Assembly: GCA_949130495.1 (NCBI GenBank) | Contig: OX422218.1 | Span: 45,408,823-45,472,822 of the forward strand | Direction of reading: 5' to 3' | DNA: 64,000 nucleotides | Origin: Sambucus nigra | Taxonomy: Eukaryota; Streptophyta; Magnoliopsida; Dipsacales; Adoxaceae | Shown: one piece after another, positions 46,972 to 59,345 of the stretch | Numbering within the stretch: position 1 is the first letter of the stretch | Layout: each line of letters opens with the position of its first letter | Translations under genes and position numbers: made by a program | Notes under the pieces: model-generated | The model's input: only the letters and a program-made list of their open reading frames with translations | What the model was told of the DNA's origin: nothing | Database searches by the model: none

Positions 46972-48775
46972 GGTGGTATCAGAGCATCAAGTTCTAGTGT
47001 CCTTTAGGATATGTGCGGCTTATTATGCTTCCAGCGTAGCTTTCTTTGATATAGAGCCCTATGTTTAGGATTGTTGATTTCTTTGGTGAGATTTCAATAT
47101 CCTGCTATAATATATAGTGAATCTTATTTGCATTCAGGAGTGTTCGTGTACCGAACAATGCAGTATATCGTGTGAGTTGGGCGGACAACGGGAGGCAAAG
47201 CTCATTTGAGGTTATAAGATATATTCGAGAATGATAACCGTAGTTAAGGTCGCCCCTATTATGGCAAGGAGGGCCAGGACAATAAAGGCATCTTGGATGC
47301 AACATACGACTTCCAGAAACCACTATAGTAAAAAGTGGGGTCAAATTAGACTCACCCAGTAAGGTTGGAATGGGAAAGAGTCAGACGAAATATTGAAGAG
47401 AACCAAATGTGGAAACACTAGAAATGCGGAGATGGCGTGTGTTAGCCAACGAAGGTAAAATATCCAAAGGCATGGGCATATGTCGGAGTATGGCTAATTG
47501 GGAGTGAAAATTTAGGATAATTTTTTTCTTGGCTCGTAAAAGCAGAGTTACAATGGTGAGAGGCAACCACCACACTTAGAAGTGGAATGTATTGTCAAGA
47601 GAAGGATCATACTTATGGCTTGGACATAAGTTCCTTCATCAGATATTCAAGATAAGATGCGAACGTTGTTCTGAACTCACATAAGAGGGTCGGACAGAGG
47701 TCACTTTGTGAAAAGAAATTTAATTAATTAGAAAACCTTACACCAGATGAAGTAGGTTCAATGGAGAAGAGGACATTAAATGGAAAAATTAACTTACAAG
47801 AAGAACTAATAGTACTTCTAGGGAATTCTTCTTGGACGTTCAATGCAGTTGGTAACAATGTCGCGTTTGTTAATATGGAGGTAAACGCTTCCTTGTGTGG
47901 GGAGCTACAAGAATCGAAAATATTAGATAGAGTAAGACTGGGGGAAACGGTGTTGGTGAAGCACCACAGGGGGGAGACCCATCAGGAGACCCATTTAAAT
48001 GATTTGGATAGCTGAATTGTTACCAAGCGATGGTGATTTTAGTAAGAGTGGTTGAAGTCAGTAACATGATCCTTAGGGCCGTCAAAGCTAAGGGAACAAA
48101 GGAGGTAGTCATCAGAGTCGAGACTACCAACGTCCGAGAAAAGGGAAACCTTAACATGGTCAGTGTGACTGGAAATAAGTGAAGTATGTGTAGAGGTATT
48201 TTGTGGGGAGTAAAACCCTGCGTTAAAATGATCACCGAAGCAAGTAGAGGGATAAGGGTAAGGTGCCTAGAAAAGGCAATAGTTATTGAAATTTTCAGTT
48301 TGGTACGGACATGTGTGTAAAGTCCCGAAACCATTTGAGTAGCCAGGACGATTGGCAAGGTAGAAGTATGAGCTATATCCTCAGATGATAATGCGTGTTG
48401 TATGTGTCAGGAACGAGTTACTGCATATTATTTTTATTATTGCTATATTGGAACGAGAGACGAGTTTAGTGAGTATCTCGACAATGTTATTATTTATTTG
48501 AATATTTTCCCTGTTATAGTGGGGTTACCTTTAGTGTCATCCACGGAGGATGAATGGGTGTATCGATAGTGGAATATACTTTATTGAAATTACTCATTTT
48601 AGTGATGTGTTATACGAGTATGATATTATCCTAATTATGGTTTTATGATAATGATTAAATCGACTGTGTGCGGTTATTGCTAGTCCATCGGGGTCACTAC
48701 CTTGGTGTAGAATATTTTGTTATGGTGAGGCCCCATCTGCGAGAGGGCCAGACTCGCGTTTATATATTTGTATAT

Positions 48776-48812
<37 letters not shown>

Positions 48813-51169
48813 AAGACTTAGAAAAGTATAATGGTCTCGGATATTGGCTCCCGGTATGTGTAGGGACTTTATTGATATTAATTCGGAGTGTATTTGGTTT
48901 ACTATTTAGGGGAAAGATTTAGCTGGTTATTATAATTAACGCTCAGGATGTGGTAATAAGAAGAGTGCATTGTTATATCACCCTTTAGAGACGTGGGAGT
49001 AATACTCATAGTTGTATGTCTGGGGATGGGATTTTGAGAGCCCCAATTATATTCGCATGATGTTTGTGGAATGTGATTATCATCAATGATAAGAGACAGT
49101 GTCTTTCGAAAGAAGTTCCTTGTTTAAGAATTTTGTGAAAGGAGATGTAACTTTGTTGTCAAAATACGGGAATATAAGGGTACATGTCATGGACTGAGGG
49201 TCTAATGGATTCCGATGACCGACAATGCTAGGTAGTAGTGTATCGGGGGGTTCCTTGTTTGGATTTCGCTTTGCGAGATATCCCACGCATGAAACTTAGC
49301 GTAAAGTTGGTAGTAAGGAAATATTTGTCCATTCGTCCATGATTTGGGTACCTCAGTCGTTATGGAAGTATATAGTTACAACTAGAAGTCAAAGGGGTAA
49401 ATTACGATATAAGGCCAGTAGAGCCAATTGTTAGTGAGGAAGTACTGATAATTGTGTTTTATTTTGGCGGGCCGAAGGATAAAAGGATGTTTAGGAGGAT
49501 TCAAAATTTCAAATTCGAGGGTGATTGAGAACGCCTAAGTGTGATAGCCACGTTGAAAATGCAGGGGAAATAAAGAGTTTGGAGTACTTATGAAGCGTAT
49601 GTGATGTTTAAACCCGTTTTCACGATGTGTAGGGTGTATGGACACCTTGGTTTACTGGTGTCAAATCGTCGGAAGAAGAGACATAGATAGGTGAAATTTT
49701 TACTTATGGGACTAACATAACGAAATGGAAGTGGTAGAGTGGATTAAGCGTCGTGATAAGGACGATAATATATAGATTCATGTGCAATCAGAGTAGCACG
49801 TCCAAAATTGGTTGAAGGGCAACGGGAAGCCATTTAAAAATGGGGTATCCCTTAGGAAATATTTAACTATTATGGGCGATTTGAAGCGGAGTTCCACCCA
49901 ATCGAAGGTTGAGGGTGGCTTACGCGTAAATAGAGTGAGGATGTCAATAAGGTATAAGGAGTTCAAATGTGCACAACGTGGTTAATGGTGCACGGGCCAG
50001 AACTTTTGGGTATACGTCGAAGGAAGAGAGGGTTATTAAGTACCACATATGGGGAGGAGTTATAAGTGGAAGTTGGTGTTGAGAGGGACATAATTAGTAG
50101 CCCCACGTGCACCACTTATAGATAGAAATCGGTTGGAGTAAGGGTACCAACCAGAAACTTGGTGTCAAGTCGGTGATTCCAGTAGCGGAAGAGTCAAGAT
50201 GGTAAATTTCTTCGATGGGTTGCATTCATAAAGATGAGTAATGAGTTCTTTCGAAAGTATGGAACGGATTGTCAAGAAGGAAAGAAATTATTATATCCTT
50301 GGGTGATTTACAATATTAGATAGTGACTGCGTCGGTATGAGGTCCTACCCAGTATTAATCCGAACGAGGATGAAATAGTCGAAACCCACCTTCAATATGG
50401 GGTATAAGGAAGTAGTGGGAAAAGTTCCCTTTGAGAAAGTTGTATCACCAATAGCCCAAAGAATAGGCGGAAGATGATTGACGACTCACGAAACCGTACG
50501 AAAAGTGATCATTTCATTTTTAGTAAGTGAAGTATAATATGGTAATGGGGAGAGGATATTACCTAATAGTAAAGTTGTACGAAAGCAACCGCACCTATTT
50601 ATAATGGACAAGGTGCTTACTAAGGTTTAGAGTGGATAAACCTTACCGTTCTTCCTCTGAATGCTTAGAGGTGAGCGGATTATCAGAGTTTTTGATCAAT
50701 CAAAAGTTGAAGTACGATGACTAGAATGGGTTAAACTAAATGTCTGAAGTGGATTTCTCTTGTGTAAGAGTCACAACGCCAGGAATAAAGATTCAAATAA
50801 CAGACAAGATTAATCTGATGTTTTATGGTTGCTCCCAGGAGGAGAGTTTTGTATTTAAATAAACGCGGGAGTTGACACGAAGTGAGGTACGATCTCTCAA
50901 TAATATTAAGATAATACGGCCAATGATGTGTAGGCTATTCTTATTCGAATGTTGTTTAGTAAGAGCACAACGTGAGGTGTGTTTATTGAGGTATTACCCT
51001 ATAATTGAGATAGTGTCAAGAGTGTTCAACAAACTTGTTGTGAAGCGAGAGCCGTAGTGATTGGGCCTTTCTTTGTATTTTGTTTTGAGTACTAGAGGAT
51101 ACCTAATTGTTCTAGGTATGCCTATTTTTTTAAATTTCGGTACGAAATTTCGTTATAAGGGGGGAAGTA
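46972..51169 (+). other. Interior of the large LTR element: PBS, leader, no recognisable gene
   Basis: tggtatcagagc (46974-46985) matches the Met PBS perfectly. The leader follows (agtgtcctttaggat...ttctttgatatagagccc), shared with the minus-strand gypsy. After that I find only short frames (47761-48015 plus, 48020-48358 minus, 50872-51057 plus) with no domain. A (TA)n repeat lies at about 48778-48810. The last bases, tttcggtacgaaatttcgttataaggggggaagta in parts, match the chromovirus 3' end at 22062-22100. Confidence 0.7.
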
Positions 51170-54122
51170 TGTAATACCCCGTAATTTTACTGATTTTATT
51201 TAATGGGATTAATTAAATTAAATGAGAATTAATTGGGAATTAATCCGGATTTAAATACTAGCGAGATGTGAGTTGGTATTTGATTATGATGATAATATTG
51301 AGTATCACTCAGTATATATGGTAATACATGATTATTGAAATTATTAGAATTATCGCGAGTCATGAATAGGACAATTCGGAAATTTAAGTTGGGACGCGCG
51401 TGTCAGTGGTGTCAAGAATCAATTTAATTCGATTAAAAAGTAAATTATAATTTTATCATCCGTATGGTCATTTTGAGTGCGCCAACGTGTCCGGAGGAGT
51501 CGATATAGTTAGAAAACACTAGCCGGGGGTTTAGTTTGGGTCCCGGGTTATTTTTAGGCCAAACCGACAACCCGGGAGGGTATCTTAGTCATTTTAAATT
51601 TTAAGAAAATTAGACCCATGAATTTTAGGGTCTATTTAATTGTTATTGTGTAGGCTATTAGGGCCATTATCATCCAAAAAGTAAGAAGTGGGCTATGTGA
51701 GATAGATGAGAGGTTACAAGAGGGTTTCAAACCATAACCACCACCCACCACCACCACTTTCAGCGGAAATTATGATCGGAGAGGAGGAGAGAACCAACCT
51801 TTGTCATCACCAGCAGATCTGAACATCAATCCTAAGGCAAGTGATTTGGTTTCATTAATTTTCAGCGAATAATTCTTCCATGCTAGTGTACGGTTTGTTA
51901 ATAGCTTTGAAAGATGATGAAAACTCATGAATTTGGAGTAGAACCCTAAATCTTGGATAGGAATTGCATGTAGATTAGTTTTGGACGAATTTCAGTAACC
52001 AAAACATAACCCTTGAAGAACTAAAAAATGGATTTAAGAAGAGAAATATTATGGTTCTTGAAGAAAATAGAAAAACTAGGGTTTTATGAAGATTTGATCC
52101 AAATAAGACTAATTGATGATGGTTTAAAGGTTTTGGAACGTTAGAAATCATGTATTTAGGTTGTATGATGATCCTATATGATTATATTAGAATTCCACAT
52201 CTTGTAATGAGGTTTTGGGACAAATATGGGACTGAAAAACGAAGAAGTCTGTAGCCTCATCTGGTATGATCGATCGATCGACATTCATAGGTCGATCGAT
52301 GGACGATCAGGATCGATCGATCGATCCCCCCAGAAAGGGTGATTTTTCCCTTTTTGATTTTAAGTGTTTTCGGCCATCGAATATTGTTGTTGGGGATTAT
52401 GTGAATGCATTAGGACTTGAAGAAGACCAGTAAGGTATTATATTTGAAAACCGGAATACATTAGAATTGGGTTGAATTGTTGCATTGAATTCTCGAGTGT
52501 TCGATGAGTAATTGTCTATGTTAAGATGTGAGAGCATAATTTAAATCCTTAAGAGTAATAAGTTAGGATTTGGGACATAAATGAGGAGTTAAGAGTACTG
52601 AAATAATATGAGAGAATAACAGGAGACGTAGTAACCTCTTTGGTTAGATTTAAGTACTCGAAACTATACGACGTGAGACGTATCGGTGGATTATATTATA
52701 TATTATCCGAAAGTATAAAAATGTACTAATTGGAGTAACAGTATGGGGAATGAGAACATACCTTTAAAAATATTATAAGTTATCTAAGTTGTGTGAATGC
52801 TTAGTATGTGGATTATTATGTGTATGACATACCTACCATACTTGCTATCACGGGAGGTCGGCTTTCGAAATAGGGCCATTTAATCTTTGTGTGCCTACGG
52901 GGGGATTCAGATTGGTACCTTAAGGATATAGGGTTGTGAATGACTTATTTGTGAGTTAATAAGTCAGATGACCATGGGAGCGTAGGTATGTAAGTGACCC
53001 ATGGGTATGTGAACTATGTTCGCCTCCAATATGTGTGATTTTGCTTATTGAAACGGTTCTTGAGAGATTCAGAACTCGTAGTCCTTATGTACGTGATGTA
53101 CCGGGATTCGATAGCAGAGTATGTGTACACCGCAGCTTAGCCTAGGGGTGCCCTAATTATATATTTATGTTGAGATTAATATACTTGTAATTATAACAGA
53201 CTCTGTATTAAAGTGTGAATGTGAATACTTGAGACGTTTGGAGTAAGGTTAAAAATGAGAATTTCCTATAATAATTATTATAAATTAATCTGAGAAATAA
53301 AAAGGTGAGATACACGCAGGTTATATTAGAATGTCTTGAATAAACCCCTATATTATAATGAGAGGACAGGAAGTGGTACAGACTAGTTAGTTAACGGCAT
53401 GATTAGTAAGGGTTAGATTTATACGTTAAACGTGCACATTAGCTGAGAGGTGAGAAACTCATGTGAGAGCACGTAACTAACATGTATTTAATATTCAGTG
53501 TTTAATGCAATTAAACACTTGCTATATTTTAAACTGTTTTCACATCGGGCTCTGACCCCTTTGCTTTCAAATCTATTTTCTTGTAAAACCGTTTAGGTTC
53601 CCAGCCATAGGGACGCCGAGCTTAGGAGTTCCATTCCTTTGACATGCTGTAGCTGCTGTGGAAGTTACAGAACCTCGATAGTAGATGCCTCCACATTCTA
53701 CATTGATTCTATTTTATATTCATTCATCTGTTAGGGCATTGTATCCCCTTGTCTTTTAGAGACAGCTTTATCATACTCAGTTTCATTTCAGTTTTGGAGT
53801 TATTTAATTATTCAGACTTGTATTTGGTTTTCATTCAGTATTTGGATTATTCAGAGGAGTGTTACTCCAAACTCATTTATTATTCCATTTATATTCTATT
53901 GTGACTGTGATGTGATTGTGGTATCATTACTTAATAATATAATTGGTTGCATGTTAATCTGATTTGATTAAAATTTGACAACTCACTTTTTCAATATTAG
54001 GTGGCTAGTAATTGTTTGAAAATATTTTCGACAGTGATGCTATGAACTGAACCAACTTGACATTTTGTATTAATTTGAATAAAGGAGTAGCTACCCAGTA
54101 TTTAATTAGTCGGGGTGTCACA
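51170..54122 (+). repeat. 3' LTR of the large LTR element
   Basis: Starts tgtaatacccc after the purine tract and ends gtgtcaca, then flank ccaac. 2953 bp. It keeps a segment at about 51775-51890 missing from the 5' copy, and a longer CGAT array (52267-52326). Confidence 0.88.
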
Positions 54123-54127
54123 CCAAC

Positions 54128-54868
54128 TCGTAAGACTACGCATACCCCCACCATGGGCATCCTATTGCGCCGGGCCGAATGCATTGCATGGATTACTCCA
54201 AAACATTATTGGCTGCGTGATTCATTCCACGTGTGCAACCTCGGCGAGCAGGCACGCTTTGATTTTTTTTACCATATGCAGGTCCATTTTTCCCACCGCG
54301 GGAAACTCATCCCTCTGTCTCCGCCAAGGAAATTTCTTCTACCACCACTTAACGTGAACACCACCGTCCACTTTGCCCGCACCTTTAATGGGAAAATCAT
54401 CAACGTCGCGTACGATCGTACTGGTAAAGTCGTCGCCCTCCCCTACGCCCACTTCATCACGTCCATCCTTAAGGACGCGGGCATTGAAGCCCCAACAATG
54501 CAGCCCCGCCTCCTAAAACTAATTAGCTCACACACGGAGCAACCGTCAAATGCGCTTCGTACGTCCTCAACAACAGATGAGAGGATATTTTGATGGGCTA
54601 GGGAGAAGAGCAAGAATATGACAAGGAAGCGGACTCCGATTATGAGCCGGAGAAGGAGGGCATTAATCGTTGCATCGATGCACTAAAGGTGCGTTTCGAA
54701 GAATTTATGAATGAATATAGGGCGGATCGCCAAGCCTATTGTCGTAACACAAGTATGATGGCCCGCCTCCAAGCAAATATGTATCGCCTTCAATTGGGGC
54801 ACAATGCACAAGTGTCGCCCTACTTTTATGACCCGTATGACCCCAATGCCCCCGGGCCATCCCATTAG
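54128..54868 (+). pseudogene. Athila post-pol ORF, segment 3 (C-terminal part)
   Basis: Two linked pieces. The first, open to 54593, reads in short TPTMGILLRRAECIAWITPKH, ARFDFFYHMQVHF, FARTFNGKIINVAYD and LPYAHFITSILKDAGIEAP. After a stop and a one-base shift, a second open stretch (about 54611-54868) gives an acidic start (EYDKEADSDYEPEKEG), a helical part (CIDALKVRFEEFMNEYRA) and a tail ending PYDPNAPGPSH. The last piece is too short to stand out as a gene but fits the acidic tails of plant 'transposon protein' ORFs. Function unknown. Confidence 0.55.
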
Positions 54869-56610
54869 TGTTCTGAATTTATCTTATAGTTCTTTTCGTT
54901 TTATATTGCTTATCTTAATAAAGAACTATGTATGCATATCATTTTCATTTTCACTATGTAATGGTCCTAGTTATGGTTTAATACAATTCTGCACTTTGTT
55001 TCTTTGCTCGCTTTTTACGCACTTCCCTTTCTTTTCTTTTAGACTTTAGTCCTTGCATGCGGGCATTGCAACGTCTAAGTTGGGGGGGTATATGTGCGTT
55101 TCTAAAAAGTTCAGAAATTCACAAATTGTAAAATGACAAAAATTTCAAAAAAAATTAGAAAATTATAAAAAAATTCCAAAAAAATTGAAAATTTAAAAAA
55201 AAAAGCCAAAAATATTTTTCTTCAAAATAAATAAAAATTGGAATTTAAATTTTTCAAAAATGTCACTAAAAATTTATTTAGAGTCTCAAATTTTAAAAAT
55301 CAGATGCACTAAGCCGAAAGTTACCAAAAATGGAAATTGAGTGAAAATTGACGACTTAACGAATAAATGTGGAGACTAATTGACCCGATGAGATTTCAAG
55401 CCTATCGATCTTTGCTAGTATTTAAATCAATCTGAGTTAACAGTTAACTCAAAGTTCAATTTAGCTTTAAATAAGTCGTTGATGATCTTTATTGCCTTGT
55501 TTTGATCGGTTACGAGAAACGGGTGAGGCATTGTCTTGAAAAACGCGCTAAAATATTTTTAAATTAACCAAATCTCGAGATGCATATGGTAAAATAATGA
55601 GTAATTCAGATAAATGACGTTAGGCCATCGTTTGTTACCCAAAAATAATAGCCATAAAAAGTCGTAAAAAAATACCCCTTTTGCAACCCAAAGTGAGTCC
55701 AAAATAATTTTTTTCTTTTCGTAACCCGATAAACCCATTTAGCCCGGAGTTGGGACAATCGAAAAATTCATCAAAAGTCCAAATGGTGCAATGAAAGGGG
55801 TAAGAAAAAAATAAAGAGAGAGAGAGAGAGAGAGAATCCTAACCGAAAAAGTGCCAAGGGACATCGTAAGTAAAATTTTCCAACTCCAAATTTCCCAACC
55901 ATTCTCATTTTACCCAATACACCTTACAGTCCGGGAAAGTCCTAACCGAGTTCGAATAACAAAATTAATTACCTCGTGGAGAACCTAAGACATGAAAAGA
56001 TAATAAGAGAGATTAATCGGCGCGAACTAAGAGGCGATGTTTTCCGTTTGACAATGACCCTATTTCGATGATGAGATATTTTCACCATAAAATTTTCGTC
56101 ATTCAAATGTGTGTGCATGAATTCGTGTTCCATTACATTTACTCTTAAAAATCATGCACATCGAGAGAACTAGTCACATTACGAGTGATTCGTTTGTGAG
56201 AGTATCCTGTGAGAATTTAAATCCAAATGAATTTTCAGAAAGTAACGTAATGATCAATCGGTAGAAGTTAGCAGTTTAATTCTTGGCTTCGTACACACAC
56301 ACACTACTAATTAAGACTATTGAATACAAATTTATAGTGACTATTTTTTAGGAGTTTAAACTGAATATTTTTTATGTATTTTGATTTTTTTCTTTGAGTC
56401 GAAAATCAAATTTTGTGGGTATATTCACTACAAACCCTCACGAGACACCACTCATCCTACTAGGGTAATCTAGGAGTTTAACGGCATGTTGCATACGCAA
56501 AATGCAATCGCTCATTCGCAAAAAAGACATTTATCCCAAAAAAATATTTTTTAAGTGTTCAGACCACGTTATGACTCTTTTACATTGCTCGGGATGATCA
56601 AAGTTCTAAG
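54869..56610 (+). other. Athila 3' non-coding region
   Basis: Very A-rich at 55120-55270, a (GA)n run at about 55817-55834, no credible frames. A polypurine-like aagttggggggg at 55078-55089 looks like the final tract at 56610 and lies 1.5 kb before the LTR. Confidence 0.6.
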
Positions 56611-56621
56611 TTAGGGGGGTT
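56611..56621 (+). other. Athila polypurine tract
   Basis: ttaggggggtt-type purine run directly before the 3' LTR start (attaggcataaattcc). Confidence 0.65.
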
Positions 56622-58005
56622 TTATTAGGCATAAATTCCGCGTATTTATCCCCATAATTTAGCTACTTTTATTATCCATTACGATGTTAATTTGATGATT
56701 TTATCTCATATTATTTCTACTGACTCCTTCCTGCAAGTACATGGTGTTTCGTATATTTCTCTTATATTTTACATGTATTTTATGCACGTCAAAGAAGAGA
56801 GAGAAACCGGAATGAAAACAGAAAAGAAAATAAGGAAAGTCAAGGGAAAATCCATAAATGTACATTCGAAATCCGGATATGGAACCTGAAGAGAATTCTA
56901 AGACATCAAGCCCACAAATATATAGGAAGAAACGGTAACCCAATCCGAGTTACGGTTGAAGAGATATGAGATTTAAAAGATGCGAAGAACCAAAGAATAA
57001 ATCAGAACTGGTTAGGTTTTGAGTAGAACTGGTTCTAGTTTACAAGGATTTTAATGAAAGTAGAATCGGTTCTCTTTTATGTTCTGCAAAATTTTTGATA
57101 ACTTTTAACCTAAGTTTAAGAGCTAGAAAGAGGCAAGGAACCCTATAGCAAGATTATTCAAGCAAATTATAGAATTCTTCATTTTCGCATTGGGTGTTCT
57201 TCAATAAAAGTAATATCTTTCTTTGCTTTCAATATTCATCTTAATTCTAGATTGTTCTTCTATAACTAATTGTTAGAGTTCATTTATGCATGCTTAAATA
57301 CAATATATGCATAATCCAGACTTCATGCAACGTACAAACCATGTTAATTCGTAATTACGCCATGTCCGGCTAAGCTATTAGAGGGTTGGGATGCAAGAAC
57401 CCAACCTAGGAATTACAACTGGATTTAAAAGTGAATAGAATCTAATTAACAATTTAAAGGCTTGAAATCTTATCGATACAAATATAGTAGGTTTTTTAAT
57501 TTCGTTTGCCCTACGTAATCGGAATGTTTAAGGATACAATATGAGTTTCGGTAATTTATCGTTACCGTTAAATACAATTTTTTATTTGATATTATAAGGA
57601 GTAAAATTCGCATTTATCAAATGCTTAAAAAGTATTTGATCCTTCTTTGAATTAAGAATTAGGTTTTTGAACATTTTACGTTCTAAGTAATTACCGACGG
57701 TTTGAGGGAGTGTACTCCAACTCCATTTTCTCACATTAATTTAAAATCACTTAGTTATTCTCGCATGCATAGTTAATTCACTATTTTACTTAATTTGCAT
57801 TTGTTAATAGAAAAATCCCAAAAATCATATTTTCCTTCTTTTTCCTTTGCCAACCAAAAGGTTATTCGTCTTTCTTACTCGTCGTCACGTCTCATGTCAT
57901 ATTCCCTATGTTCGATACCCGACTTGCTCGAATTATTACTTAGGCGACTGTCTTACACTTGAGCCATAATTCACATGCATTAGAGACACATTATGAGTTG
58001 TGTCA
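56622..58005 (+). repeat. Athila 3' LTR
   Basis: Aligns with 29255-30734 from attaggcataaattcc to the terminal tgtca, with many substitutions and a shortened aaccggtt array (about 57004-57075 against 29638-29728). It is followed by ccgag and the Tat reading frame. Confidence 0.88.
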
Positions 58006-58010
58006 CCGAG

Positions 58011-59345
58011 TTACGTAATGCCTCATCTTTGGGCACAAGTCATCTTGATATCTACTGTGACTCAAAGCTGGTATCAAACTAAGTATTAGGAGACTACAAT
58101 GCCAAAGATGAGTAAATGTCAGCATATCTGCACGTCTCCCAAAACCTCATTTTTAGGTTCGAGAATGTCTATATTCAATAATTCCTTTGTGAGAACTATA
58201 TTCATGTCGATGCCTTAGTCAATTTGGGGTCGTCATTAGACTATAATATTAAAAAAACGAGCGAGGTAAAGTTCCTAGCTCAGCCCATCCTCATCTCTTA
58301 GAAAACTCCTAGCTAGATGGATCCAATCACAACTTATTTGCAAGAGGGCGTCCTACTAGCTGATAAGAAATAAGGCCATCAAGTCAGGACAAAAGCTACT
58401 CGTTTCTACTTGTCGAAGATGCAAGAAATGTAAAAATTCTTGCACATGCTTCACTAGCTAACTAGCGATTTAAAGTCATTAACTAGCCTATGGTCATTTG
58501 CTTAGTGGGGTGTTTGGACATCATTGGGCCACTACTTACAACACCAAGAAATCGCAAGTATCTCTTAGTCGGCACTGACTATTTCATAAAGTGGATTAAA
58601 GTTAAACCGTTGGCGAACATCAGAGACACTGATATGATCAAATTAATCTACAGGAACATCGTAACTCATTTTGGAATATCAAGAACGATCATCACGGATA
58701 ATGGAACGTAATTTTAAAGTAGACCATTCTAAAGCATCTGCGATAATCACATCATCAAGCACCACTTCAGCTCAGTGGCTTACCCTTAAAGTAATGGCCA
58801 GGATGAGGCTTCCAATAAGACAATGCTTGATGGCATGAAGAAGAGGTTAGATAAAGCAAGAGGTACTTGGGTGGATAAACTTTCCCACGTACTATGGGCA
58901 TACCGTACTATGCCTAGGAGGTCAATTGGGAAAATGCCCTTTGCTTTATCCTATGGGATGGAAGCTATAATCCCTCTGGAAGCTGGCTTGCCAATAGTGA
59001 AGACAACCATTGCTAATCAAGACTTGAATAGCCAAATCATGAGGAACGATCTCAATATAGCTAATGAACAAAGGGAACAAGTCTTAATCAAGTTAGATTC
59101 CTACCAATAACAGTTGGCAAAATAATATAATAAAGGCGTCAACCTAAAAGGTTCCAAGTCCGAGACTACATCCTCAGGAAAGTGCTCGACAGTGCGAGGA
59201 AGCCATCAGATGGAAAATTAGGCTCTAACTAAGATGGACTATTCAAGAATATTAGAGACAGTCTTTAGGGAGCCTACCATTTGGAAACAATGGGGGTAGG
59301 GAGATCCCTAGGGCTTAGAATATGGATAATCTTAGGAAGTTTTAT
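58011..59345 (+). pseudogene. Tat-lineage second RNase H (rest) and integrase, degenerate
   Basis: Continues the Tat frame cut at 29254: LRNASSLGTSHLDIYCDSKLV (in part), GDYNAKDE, SAYLHVSQNLIFRFENV, DALVNLGSS (58200). Integrase core: DIIGPL and VGTDYFIKWIKVKPL (58510-58605), ISRTIITDNGT (58680), NGQDEASNKTMLDGMKKRLD (58795-58850) with E, then SHVLWAYRTMPRRS and ALSYGMEAIIPLEAGLP. The 95-codon stretch 58823-59110 is open; elsewhere stops intervene. Decayed GPY-like module near 59230-59330. Context proves it belongs with 25943-29254. Confidence 0.85.

Larger units (their letters stand above)
44130..54122 (+). mobile_element. Large LTR element without recognised coding (LARD-like), chromovirus-related
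   Basis: LTRs 44130-46971 and 51170-54122, Met-type PBS, polypurine tract 51156-51169 and flanks ccaat/ccaac (one difference). The 4.2-kb interior has only short frames and no motif of gag or pol that I recognise. LTR ends, polypurine tract and LTR phrases match the chromovirus at 16035, and the leader matches the minus-strand gypsy at 326. It is either a non-autonomous derivative of that group or a badly decayed copy. Confidence 0.8.
29255..58005 (+). mobile_element. Athila-lineage Ty3/gypsy element, 28.7 kb with two nested insertions
   Basis: LTRs at 29255-30734 and 56622-58005, an Asp-tRNA-type PBS, a gag-PR-RT-RH-INT order and a post-pol ORF all fit Athila. It inserted in the second RNase H of the Tat element; flanks tcggg/ccgag are a decayed 5-bp target duplication, and the Tat frame continues correctly at 58011. 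Without the copia element (7.1 kb) and the large element (10 kb) it is about 11.7 kb, a normal Athila size. All genes are broken, and the LTRs differ by many substitutions and about 100 bp in length, so it is old. Confidence 0.9.

Noticed and set aside
47105..48358. Minus-strand frames of 64-112 codons in the large LTR element as a possible antisense gene
   Set aside because: Short, unrelated in frame, no recognisable residues or start context; chance frames are expected over 4 kb.
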